Assembly (NCBI GenBank): GCA_014190175.1
Contig: BJFZ01000047.1
Span: 1 to 9,541, forward strand
DNA from: Actinomycetes bacterium
Lineage (GTDB): Bacteria; Actinomycetota; Actinomycetes; Nanopelagicales; Nanopelagicaceae
Reading direction: 5' to 3'
DNA: 9,541 bases
The translations under genes and the position numbers were made by a program. Below, piece after piece: positions 1-6,583 of the stretch. Numbering within the stretch: the stretch's first letter is position 1; the number at the start of each line of letters is the position of its first letter. The notes under the pieces were generated by a model that had not been told where the DNA came from, ran no database searches, and saw only the letters and a program-made list of their open reading frames with translations.

Positions 1-240
1 CACCTTCGCGCAGAAGTACATGGAATGGGATTGGAACAAGCACATCTTTGCATGGCGATTATAAACAACACTTATTACGAGTCCCTGGTAAAAGACAATC
101 CATTTACTGAATTGGCTCAAGATCCGGCGATAGATAAAAACGGCATGCTCCATGCTCCAAAGGGACCTGGAATTGGATATGAAACTTTGTGGGCTGAAAA
201 GGGTGCTCCTAAAGAGTTGGCAAAGTTTCTAAAAGCTTAA
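1..240 (+). CDS. C-terminal fragment of an enolase-superfamily (mandelate racemase/muconate lactonizing type) sugar-acid dehydratase or isomerase
   Basis: The reading frame is open from base 1 to the TAA at 238-240, so this is the last 79 residues of a gene that begins before the window (family length is usually 360-400). The visible part looks like the end of the barrel and the returning capping-domain tail of the mandelate racemase group: AEVHGMG near residues 4-10, then a TYYESLV stretch in which Glu27 sits where this group carries its eighth-strand catalytic Glu, and finally GPGIGYE near residues 56-62. The metal ligands and the Lys or His bases lie outside the window, so the substrate cannot be read. 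It lies 42 bases upstream of the L-fuconate dehydratase on the same strand, probably in the same operon, and may act on another sugar acid of the pathway. The family call is fairly firm; the reaction is unknown. Confidence 0.8.
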   Translation, partial: HLRAEVHGMGLEQAHLCMAIINNTYYESLVKDNPFTELAQDPAIDKNGMLHAPKGPGIGYETLWAEKGAPKELAKFLKA

Positions 241-270
241 TTTTTTAATTCCACCACTAATTTAAAGAAA

Positions 271-282
271 GTAAGTAAGCGA
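271..282 (+). repeat. GTAAG-type purine repeat in the spacer before the fuconate dehydratase
   Basis: The 12 bases directly before the ATG at 283 read gtaagtaagcga. The 10-mer aagtaagcga (273-282) recurs exactly at 2441-2450, in the spacer before the GntR gene. No good Shine-Dalgarno is visible here; only a loose AAAGAAAG lies at 264-271. The role is unknown. Confidence 0.4.
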
Positions 283-1584
283 ATGGCAAAGATCACTGGA
301 TTTAAAACTTTGGATGTGCGTTTTCCTACTTCTCGTGGGTTAGATGGCTCAGATGCCATGAATAAAGATCCTGATTATTCCGCGGCGTATCTGACATTAG
401 AAACGGATACGCCAGGACTGGAAGGAAATGGATTTGTCTTCACTCTGGGACGTGGAAATGATCTCGCATGTGACGCCATTGATTTAATCGCGCAAACCAT
501 TGTTGGTCGCGATCTTGGTCAACTCTCTAAATCAATGGGAGCATTTGCGCAAGAGTTAGTTCGAGATAGCCAAGTACGTTGGCTCGGACCTGAAAAAGGC
601 GTAACTCATATGGCAACTGGAGCAGTTCTTACTGCTGTCTGGGATTTAGTTTCTAAAATTGCCGGAAAACCACTTTGGAAATTGCTTTCAGATATGTCTC
701 CGGAGGAGATAGTTGAATTAGTTGATTGGCGTTATCTCACTGATGCACTAACTTCAGCCGAAGCTTTAGATATGCTAAAAAAAGTTCAACCGAATCGTGC
801 AGCTAATGAAGCCAAGATGCTTGCTGAAGGATTGCCCGCCTATACAACTACCCCAGGTTGGCTTGGCTATACCGATGAAAAAATGGTACATCTTGCAAAA
901 GAGGCTGTTGCAGATGGATTTACGCTAATTAAATTGAAGTGCGGTGCATCCTTAGAGGATGACAAACGCCGGCTAAGACTTGCTCGTGAAGCAGTTGGTC
1001 CAAATGTGAAACTTGCAGTTGATGCGAATCAGGTTTGGGATGTTCAGGAAGCAATTGATTGGATTAATGCGCTAGGAGATGTAAATCTGCATTGGGTTGA
1101 AGAACCCACAAATCCAGATGACGTGGTAGGTCATGCTGCAATTGCCAAAGGTATTGCGCCGGTAAAAGTTGCAACCGGCGAAGCTTGCGCTAACCGAGTG
1201 ATGTTTAAACAATTCTTACAATTAAAAGGGCTGTCTTACATGCAGATCGACTCAGCGCGCGTTGGTGGCGTGAATGAGAATGTGGCAAACGTTTTATTGG
1301 CCGCAAAATTTGGCATACCTGTATGTCCCCACGCAGGTGGCGTTGGATTATGTGAAATGGTCCAACATTTTGCAATGTTTGATGCAGTCGCAGTTTCTGG
1401 CCACCACGATGATCGAATCATCGAGTACATGGATCACCTACATGAACATATGTCCGTTCCAACGGATGTGCGAAACGGAAGGTACTTCCCACCAACAAAA
1501 CCTGGTGCTGGCGCTGAAATGTTGAAAGCTAGTTTGGCGGATTTCACCTACCCAACAGGTCCGCAATGGAAGGATTTTGTTTAA
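283..1584 (+). CDS. fucD: L-fuconate dehydratase (enolase superfamily)
   Basis: This 433-residue protein should remove water from L-fuconate to give 2-keto-3-deoxy-L-fuconate in the cytoplasm, using Mg2+. The expected catalytic set is all present: a KLK pair (Lys217, Lys219), metal ligands Asp247 (VDAN), Glu273 (VEEP) and Glu300 (TGEA), Asp323 paired with His350 (CPHAGG), and Glu381. As I recall them, the residues of the Xanthomonas enzyme have the same spacing shifted by one. The length also matches the long FucD type, which carries an inserted N-terminal DAMNKDPDYSAAY segment (residues 24-36). The next gene encodes an SDR fitting the following step and supports the call. The start has no strong Shine-Dalgarno, but the sequence from MAKITGF onward fits the family's N-terminus. 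L-galactonate or D-arabinonate could be side substrates. Confidence 0.9.
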   Translation: MAKITGFKTLDVRFPTSRGLDGSDAMNKDPDYSAAYLTLETDTPGLEGNGFVFTLGRGNDLACDAIDLIAQTIVGRDLGQLSKSMGAFAQELVRDSQVRWLGPEKGVTHMATGAVLTAVWDLVSKIAGKPLWKLLSDMSPEEIVELVDWRYLTDALTSAEALDMLKKVQPNRAANEAKMLAEGLPAYTTTPGWLGYTDEKMVHLAKEAVADGFTLIKLKCGASLEDDKRRLRLAREAVGPNVKLAVDANQVWDVQEAIDWINALGDVNLHWVEEPTNPDDVVGHAAIAKGIAPVKVATGEACANRVMFKQFLQLKGLSYMQIDSARVGGVNENVANVLLAAKFGIPVCPHAGGVGLCEMVQHFAMFDAVAVSGHHDDRIIEYMDHLHEHMSVPTDVRNGRYFPPTKPGAGAEMLKASLADFTYPTGPQWKDFV

Positions 1585-1588
1585 CGAA

Positions 1589-1608
1589 GGTAAGGTAAGT
1601 AAAGCAAG
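1589..1608 (+). repeat. GTAAG-type tandem purine repeat in the 94-base spacer after the fuconate dehydratase
   Basis: The spacer 1585-1678 opens with GGTAAG GGTAAG-like units followed by a purine-rich stretch (GATAAAGGGGAGTAAAG, 1610-1626). It resembles the tracts at 271-282 and 2432-2456. I see no hairpin terminator or clear promoter in this spacer. The gene after it has its own ribosome binding site at 1666-1670. Confidence 0.35.
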
Positions 1609-1665
1609 TGATAAAGGGGAGTAAAGTACTGAAAGAATAACCACCTAGACCGGAACTACCGCTAG

Positions 1666-1670
1666 AGAGG
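1666..1670 (+). promoter_or_regulatory. Ribosome binding site of the KDF dehydrogenase gene
   Basis: AGAGG lies 8 bases before the ATG at 1679 and supports that start. The 94-base spacer and own site mean the gene need not rely on translational coupling to the dehydratase. Confidence 0.55.
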
Positions 1671-1678
1671 CAGAAAAA

Positions 1679-2437
1679 ATGTCAGCACGTGAGTTTGAAG
1701 GATTGACCGCAGTTGTTACCGGAGCCGGATCTGGCATTGGACTTGCAACAGCCACGTTGCTGCACTCTAGAGGCGCAATTGTCTACGGTCTTGATCTAAA
1801 TAAAGGTGAGATGGAAGCAACCGGAGTTGCGACTTGGATCGAATGCGACGTTAGTGAGACTCCCTCTGTCGAAAAAGCATTTGCCGAAGTTGCTAAGAAA
1901 AGTTCTGTTATCGACGTTCTTATTAATAATGCTGCAATCGGATCAATTGGAACAATCGAAAGCGAATCTGATGCAAATTGGGAAAAAGTTTTCAATATCA
2001 ATGTTTATGGATTAGCTCGCGTCTCACGCACTGCTCTACCTTCAATGCGCAAAAGTAAAAGTGGTGCAATCGTAAATGTTTGTTCAGTTGCTGCTACTGC
2101 AGGAATTCCAAACCGGGCAATTTACAGCGCATCAAAAGGTGCAGTATTAACTCTCACTCTTGCTATGGCTTGCGATCTAATCAATGACAAGATCCGCGTT
2201 AACTGTGTAAATCCAGGAACTGCGGACACTCCATGGGTACAACGTTTACTTGCCCAAGCCACCGATCCAGTTGCAGAACGTGCACGTCTTGAAGCCCGTC
2301 AACCTTCTGGTCGTTTGGTCACCTCAGAAGAGATCGCCAGTTCGATCGCATTTTTGGCCAGCCCAATGCAAAGCGCAATTACTGGAACGGCATTAGGTAT
2401 CGATGGCGGAATGCAAGGGTTACGGATTCCTAAGTAA
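1679..2437 (+). CDS. SDR dehydrogenase, probable 2-keto-3-deoxy-L-fuconate dehydrogenase
   Basis: This 252-residue classical short-chain dehydrogenase probably oxidises the C4 hydroxyl of 2-keto-3-deoxy-L-fuconate to the 2,4-diketo acid, which a hydrolase then splits to pyruvate and L-lactate. Visible are the TGAGSGIG nucleotide loop (residues 14-21), Asp39 at the end of the second strand, which favours NAD+ over NADP+, the NNAA segment at 83-86, and the full tetrad Asn108, Ser136, Tyr149 and Lys153. The C-terminus TGTALGIDGGMQGLR fits the KDF dehydrogenase group as I remember it. Its place directly after the fuconate dehydratase is the main support for the substrate. It is distinct from the two SDRs at 7540-9083, which have Asp in place of the tetrad Asn. 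An L-fucose 1-dehydrogenase role is the main alternative. Confidence 0.78.
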   Translation: MSAREFEGLTAVVTGAGSGIGLATATLLHSRGAIVYGLDLNKGEMEATGVATWIECDVSETPSVEKAFAEVAKKSSVIDVLINNAAIGSIGTIESESDANWEKVFNINVYGLARVSRTALPSMRKSKSGAIVNVCSVAATAGIPNRAIYSASKGAVLTLTLAMACDLINDKIRVNCVNPGTADTPWVQRLLAQATDPVAERARLEARQPSGRLVTSEEIASSIAFLASPMQSAITGTALGIDGGMQGLRIPK

Positions 2438-2456
2438 CTGAAGTAAGCGAGTAAAG
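2432..2456 (+). repeat. AAGTAA repeat tract overlapping the SDR stop codon and the spacer before the GntR gene
   Basis: Three AAGTAA/GAGTAA units occur between 2432 and 2456, starting inside the last codons of the SDR gene. Positions 2441-2450 repeat exactly the 10-mer found at 273-282. Just after it, AAGTT (2454-2458) and AACTT (2464-2468) form a short imperfect-quality inverted repeat, a weak operator candidate. Confidence 0.4.
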
Positions 2457-2473
2457 TTGCCTAAACTTGTTTG

Positions 2474-2480
2474 AAAGGGG
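2474..2480 (+). promoter_or_regulatory. Ribosome binding site fixing the GTG start of the GntR gene
   Basis: AAAGGGG ends 6 bases before GTG 2487. This is the strongest Shine-Dalgarno on the plus strand of the window and decides the GTG start. Confidence 0.7.
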
Positions 2481-2486
2481 CCATTC

Positions 2487-3254
2487 GTGAGTAATTACCA
2501 CCTTAGTCCGCGCAATATTCCGCGTCACAGCGCCCTTTCTGATGACACTTTTGATCATATTCGCGAGTTAATTTTGCATTACGAGATTACTCCTGGCGAG
2601 CACATCAGTATTGATGGGCTAAGTAGAGCAATTGGTGTTTCGCAAACCCCAATTCGTGAAGCACTAGCCCGCCTCGAATCTGAAGGCCTAGTTATTAAAG
2701 AACCACTTAAAGGTTATGCCGCTACCCCACTGATTACTAAAAAAGAGTTTGATGATTTATTTCAATTTAGATTATTGATTGAACCTTGGGGAGCCGCGCA
2801 AGCAGCTGAAAATATAAATGAAGCAGGCAGAGAAGCGCTCCAGCGAGAATTGACACTTGCTGATGAAGCGACCATGCAAGAGGATTCTTTTGTGGGAATT
2901 ACCGAGCATGATGCCCGTTTTCATAATCTAATTGCTAGATTATCTGGAAATAATTCGGTGATGATGGCTTATGAGCGCACTCATTGCCACTTACATTTAT
3001 ATCGGCTCTATTTTTCTGAAAAGAGCCAAAATAATCAACGAAATAAAAACTCAGTAGATGAAAACGCCGTTACTGATCTATTCCGACATTACTATTCTGC
3101 GGACACTGGCCATCTATCAATCGCTGAGCACAAAGAAGTTACTGCCGCAATTATCGCTAAAGATCCAGAGAGAGCAAGTTCTGCATTGCACGCACACATT
3201 GCTGGCTCGCGTGAGTTTTTAATAAAAACTATGGATGTACTCGGTCGTCCTTAA
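2487..3254 (+). CDS. GntR-family transcriptional regulator with FCD ligand-binding domain
   Basis: This 255-residue protein has a winged helix-turn-helix at about residues 18-82, with the typical ISIDGLSRAIGVSQTPIREA recognition region at 40-59, followed by an all-helical FCD domain. Candidate metal ligands of the FCD pocket are Asp142 and His146 (HDARFH), His215 (AEH) and His237 (HAH). Such regulators usually bind an acidic sugar-derived ligand and repress their own cluster, so it probably senses a sugar acid or keto acid of this pathway. It is the last plus-strand gene, 49 bases after the SDR, and its TAA lies only 11 bases from the stop of the convergent lldD. A polar segment at about 177-208 (SEKSQNNQRNKN onward) looks longer than in many relatives. 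The ligand is not readable from sequence. Confidence 0.88.
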   Translation: MSNYHLSPRNIPRHSALSDDTFDHIRELILHYEITPGEHISIDGLSRAIGVSQTPIREALARLESEGLVIKEPLKGYAATPLITKKEFDDLFQFRLLIEPWGAAQAAENINEAGREALQRELTLADEATMQEDSFVGITEHDARFHNLIARLSGNNSVMMAYERTHCHLHLYRLYFSEKSQNNQRNKNSVDENAVTDLFRHYYSADTGHLSIAEHKEVTAAIIAKDPERASSALHAHIAGSREFLIKTMDVLGRP

Positions 3255-3274
3255 TTAAAATCTAATTAATGACG
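3246..3274. terminator. AT-rich stem-loop spanning the two convergent stop codons
   Basis: TTAATTA (3251-3257) and TAATTAA (3263-3269) are perfect inverted repeats around a 5-base loop. After one mismatch the stem continues with CGTC (3246-3249) against GACG (3271-3274). The hairpin contains the TAA of the GntR gene (3252-3254) and that of lldD (3268-3266). No clear T-run follows on either strand, so a two-way terminator is possible but weak; it may only protect 3' ends. Confidence 0.4.
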
Positions 3275-4522
3275 GTTTAAGAGTTTCACATGTTTTGGAG
3301 TTAACTCCGCAAGTGTGGAAACTCCAAGTAATTTCATATTTCGAATCATTTGAGATTGCATAATCTCCAGAGCGCGCTCAACGCCATCTTGTCCGCCGGC
3401 CATCAATCCATAAAGGTATGCGCGGCCAACATAGGTAAATTTGGCTCCTAAGGCAACCGCTGCAAGAACATCAGCTCCGTGCATAATTCCAGTATCAATA
3501 TGTATTTCGTAATCTTTAGCAAACTCTTTCCTAATATCTGCCAGAAGGTGAAGCGGTGCTGCTGCTCTATCCAATTGACGTCCTCCGTGGTTTGAAAGCA
3601 ATACTGCATCAGCGCCCAATTCCGCAGATTTCTTAGCGTCCTCTAAATTTTGGACCCCTTTTACAATCAAGTTGCCTTTCCACTGTTCACGCACCCACTT
3701 CAAATCTTCAAAAGTCATAGTCGGGTCAAACATGTAATCAAGTAATTCGCCGACAGTCCCTGGCCAATTTGATAGTGAGGCAAATTGAATTGCTGGTGTG
3801 GTTAAGAAGTTGATCCACCAAGCGGGCCGAGGCAATGCATCGATTAATGTTTTAGCGCTCAATCGTGGTGGAACGGTTAAACCATTTCGGTAATCTCTAA
3901 TTCGTTGTCCAGATGCCGGTACATCCACTGTAAGCAGTAAGTTTTTTACGCCAGCTTTTTGTGCTCTCTCAACGAGGGCCATACTGCCTTCGCGATCTTT
4001 CCACATATATAACTGGAACCAGTTGCTGCCATTTGGTGCTGCAGCAACCACATCTTCAATAGTCGTTGTTCCAAGAGTCGAAAGTGAAAAAGGGATGCCA
4101 AATTTTTCGGCTGCTCGGGCACCAGCGATCTCACCTTCGGTTTGCATCATGCGTGCAAAACCTGTTGGCGCGATTCCCATCGGCATCGAAAACTTTTGCC
4201 CTAAAACTTCACAAGTTAGATCTGCTTTTGATACATCTTTAAGAATGCTTGGGTTAAATTCAATATCTTGATACGCCTGCCTAGCTCGAGCCAGGCTAAC
4301 TTCCGATTCCGCAGAACCATCGGTGTAATCAAATGGGCCGGTTGGAGTTCTTTTTTTAGCAATATCACGCAAATCCCAGATTGTGTAAGCGGCAGCCAGA
4401 CGTGCTTTCTTACGTTTAAAAGTTGGCAGAGTAAAAACCAAGAGTGGCTTTAGTTCACGCCATTTAGGGAATTGTCGCTTTACATTTTTGGTTTTAGTCT
4501 GGCTTTTACTCTGGTCGCTCAT
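3266..4522 (-). CDS. lldD: FMN-dependent L-lactate dehydrogenase
   Basis: This 418-residue protein belongs to the FMN-dependent alpha-hydroxyacid dehydrogenase family and should oxidise L-lactate to pyruvate, passing electrons to the respiratory chain at the membrane surface. Family residues are visible in order: Tyr66 (DYTDGSAE), the PTGFARM FMN loop at 119-125, Gln170 and Tyr172 (QLY), Asp200 (TVDVP), Lys288 (IVKG), His312 as the base and Arg315 in SNHGGRQLD, and the DTGIMHGADV phosphate-binding region from 343. The basic N-terminal extension of about 45 residues and the overall length match actinobacterial LldD2-type enzymes; there is no signal peptide. L-lactate is the product expected from the fuconate route encoded on the facing strand, which gives this gene a clear job. 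A glycolate or mandelate substrate is less likely. Confidence 0.88.
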   Translation of the reverse strand: MSDQSKSQTKTKNVKRQFPKWRELKPLLVFTLPTFKRKKARLAAAYTIWDLRDIAKKRTPTGPFDYTDGSAESEVSLARARQAYQDIEFNPSILKDVSKADLTCEVLGQKFSMPMGIAPTGFARMMQTEGEIAGARAAEKFGIPFSLSTLGTTTIEDVVAAAPNGSNWFQLYMWKDREGSMALVERAQKAGVKNLLLTVDVPASGQRIRDYRNGLTVPPRLSAKTLIDALPRPAWWINFLTTPAIQFASLSNWPGTVGELLDYMFDPTMTFEDLKWVREQWKGNLIVKGVQNLEDAKKSAELGADAVLLSNHGGRQLDRAAAPLHLLADIRKEFAKDYEIHIDTGIMHGADVLAAVALGAKFTYVGRAYLYGLMAGGQDGVERALEIMQSQMIRNMKLLGVSTLAELTPKHVKLLNRH

Positions 4523-4528
4523 GCCTTA

Positions 4529-4557
4529 ATACTATTAGAAGTGCTGGATTTTGCTAA
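4529..4557 (-). promoter_or_regulatory. Candidate promoter for a leaderless lldD transcript
   Basis: On the minus strand TTAGCA (4557-4552) lies 17 bases before TAGTAT (4534-4529), and TAGTAT ends 6 bases before the lldD ATG. A TANNNT box at that distance is typical of leaderless actinobacterial transcripts. The only purine match to a Shine-Dalgarno (AAGG) is one base from the ATG, too close to act. Each box matches its consensus at only four of six positions. Confidence 0.3.
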
Positions 4558-6581
4558 CTCTCAATCATCCGAAAATCTATATTTTTGGGTGGCCTGGCAC
4601 TTTGTCGGACCTGTTTTCTGATTTGATCATCAACAACAACCCCTGATCGCTGCGCTGCCAAAATCGCCTGATACTCAAACCAGATCGCCACTAACGTGGA
4701 TTCCCCTTCGCGTATTTGGGCAAAAGTGCGGGTAAAAATCTGCTCCAAAAATTGATAATGACCTAATTGCAATGCCGCTTTAGCTGCCGCTAAATCTATC
4801 CGCTCACTTGGAATTCTAATTAAAATAATCTCAGTGTAAATTTCCCAAAGTTGTTCATATTTTTCGGCAGTAATAAGTAATTGTAAATACTCTTCATAAA
4901 AAGCATCATGTAACTCTGGAGCAAATTTGTTTATCACTTCTTCGTAAAGTTCTAAAGCGGGAAACATATTTCCAGCATCTCTCTGTGCAACTGCAAGATT
5001 ACGTAAAGCCCAAGGTGATGGTTTGTGCTCGAGAGATTTCTTCCACTCCTTGGTAGCTGTTGCTATTTTCCCAATTTCAAAATAGTAATTACCAATATGT
5101 AAAGCACTTAACCAATTTTGACGGCTATTTTCTAGAAGTGAAATCCATTCTTTTTGAACCATCCATGATGAAGGAGTTTCATTTACCTCGGAATCTGGAA
5201 AGTTTCCGGTTTCAAGAAGTTCGATCCATTCACTTATCTGTACATTTCTAGCGGATTCAAAGATAAAACCAGCTGGGATTTTCTCAACAGATTTTTCCCT
5301 ACGCATCTGTTCAAGTGCACCCCAGTTACTACCTTGGTAAAGAATCTCTGAAGGAGTCTGGGTAGCCAGTTTTTCAAAACGTAGATTTTCACTTTCAAGT
5401 AAATCTTTAGGGACAACTTTTTCTATCTGATCTGAGATTTTTTCTTGCGCAGCTGACCATTTCACATTTAAAAGTTGTTGATTTTCGATTTTTGTAAAGC
5501 TACCGAAAAATTGCGTAAATGTAATTGTGGAATTGCCAGGCATTTGATACCCATGCAGTTGGGTTGGAGCCAAGCCGGCTTGCAACTCTAAATATGGTGA
5601 GAAATCAGCGGATGAAGCATCAGATAAAAACTCCTGCCAGCCTCGCCCACCAACGTGGTTTCCCCAACAAAACATCTTTTTGTAACGTAATGCCGCAGTG
5701 CTTCGTTCATAAAATACTTGGCCGTCCTCGTAAAGAATTGATTCCCATGGAGAGTTCATGGATTTGGGATTTTGAAAGAAATACTCATTGGCAAATGGAA
5801 AATTTTGTGGAAAAGAAAGGTCAACATCAGGAACTGTTGGCAGATAAGGCAATCTGCCAGTTCCATAACCAGCAAAACCTTGATCTACGAATATGACCTC
5901 ATCCGTACTTCCAAATACGCGGGCTTTTGGAGTTTCACGGACTGCAATATTTGTCCACCAATACATTGGTGTCATTTCAGTGTGATCATTAATTATTCGA
6001 ACATAAACTCTTAAATTCTTTGCACCTGTGGGCAAATGGCAATCAATAGCCCAGTAGAAATTGCAGGTTCTTTCATAATCGTAAATCCGAATAAATTCAT
6101 TGCCGGTCTCATCTATTAATTTTGCAACATGCACAGGTGAACAGGTTCCAAATGTGTGGCCATATTGCCCCATATTCCATTCAATACCACCTGAAAACCA
6201 AGCGTTTAGAATTGAAAGGTTTGCAAATTGAAGTATCGGATTCGTGAATAGCAGTTCTCGCTGATTTTCCTTATCGAAGAGCGAGTATAAACGACCACCA
6301 AGTTCAGGCAAAAAAGTTGCTCGTAAATGCTCATTTTCCAGGACTACTGTTGTGATTTCTCGTGCTGTTAACTCTCTGGTGTATCTATCTTGCCATCGAT
6401 ATGGCAGATAGATTTCTCCAGTTTCATATCCGACTAAATTACTCTGCTCTGCCGAAAACTCATTTAAAAACTTTACCGAACGGTCTCTATTTTGATTTCG
6501 AAAAATTGGAAGTGGATTTTCGCCTCCAATTTGCGCGCCCTGAATTGATATTTTGGAGGTGAACGCTTTGCTTTGCGAAAT
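4554..6581 (-). CDS. DUF5107 and TPR-repeat protein of unknown function, with a probable ATT start
   Basis: Read from ATT 6581 the protein has 675 residues. Residues about 15-360 match DUF5107 as known from actinobacterial homologues: GGENPLP (19-25), LENEHLRA, LPELGGRLYS (91-100), WFSGGIEWN (128-136), YWWTNIAV (207-214) and the WGxxxGGRxWQEF region near 306-318. From about 485 to 625 helical TPR-like repeats follow (NWLSALHIGNYYFEIGK, LRNLAVAQRDAGNMFPALELY). DUF5107 proteins often sit in sugar-use clusters and may be carbohydrate-binding or mutarotase-like; the role is unproven. No signal peptide or membrane segment is visible. No ATG, GTG or TTG exists in frame between the upstream in-frame stop at 6659-6657 and TTG 6311, which is inside the conserved domain. 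ATT 6581 lies two bases after the preceding gene's TAA. The gene and family are firm; the start is uncertain. Confidence 0.72.
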   Translation of the reverse strand: MSQSKAFTSKISIQGAQIGGENPLPIFRNQNRDRSVKFLNEFSAEQSNLVGYETGEIYLPYRWQDRYTRELTAREITTVVLENEHLRATFLPELGGRLYSLFDKENQRELLFTNPILQFANLSILNAWFSGGIEWNMGQYGHTFGTCSPVHVAKLIDETGNEFIRIYDYERTCNFYWAIDCHLPTGAKNLRVYVRIINDHTEMTPMYWWTNIAVRETPKARVFGSTDEVIFVDQGFAGYGTGRLPYLPTVPDVDLSFPQNFPFANEYFFQNPKSMNSPWESILYEDGQVFYERSTAALRYKKMFCWGNHVGGRGWQEFLSDASSADFSPYLELQAGLAPTQLHGYQMPGNSTITFTQFFGSFTKIENQQLLNVKWSAAQEKISDQIEKVVPKDLLESENLRFEKLATQTPSEILYQGSNWGALEQMRREKSVEKIPAGFIFESARNVQISEWIELLETGNFPDSEVNETPSSWMVQKEWISLLENSRQNWLSALHIGNYYFEIGKIATATKEWKKSLEHKPSPWALRNLAVAQRDAGNMFPALELYEEVINKFAPELHDAFYEEYLQLLITAEKYEQLWEIYTEIILIRIPSERIDLAAAKAALQLGHYQFLEQIFTRTFAQIREGESTLVAIWFEYQAILAAQRSGVVVDDQIRKQVRQSARPPKNIDFRMIES

Positions 6582-6583
6582 TT

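Noticed and set aside
238..260. Terminator after the first gene, from the T6 run following AAAAGCTTAA
   Set aside because: The only pairing is a four-base A/T stem, too weak for an intrinsic terminator, and the next gene follows closely on the same strand.
1608..1640. Ten-codon mini-ORF (GTG to TAA) in the 94-base spacer, considered as a leader peptide
   Set aside because: No good ribosome binding site, no run of regulatory codons and no attenuator hairpin follows it.
5525..5896. 123-residue plus-strand open frame
   Set aside because: It is antisense to the DUF5107 domain; low-complexity translation without motifs.
6309..6311. TTG 6311 as the start of the DUF5107 gene
   Set aside because: It falls inside the conserved LPELGGR motif, and the same frame carries family-like sequence for about 75-90 residues upstream.
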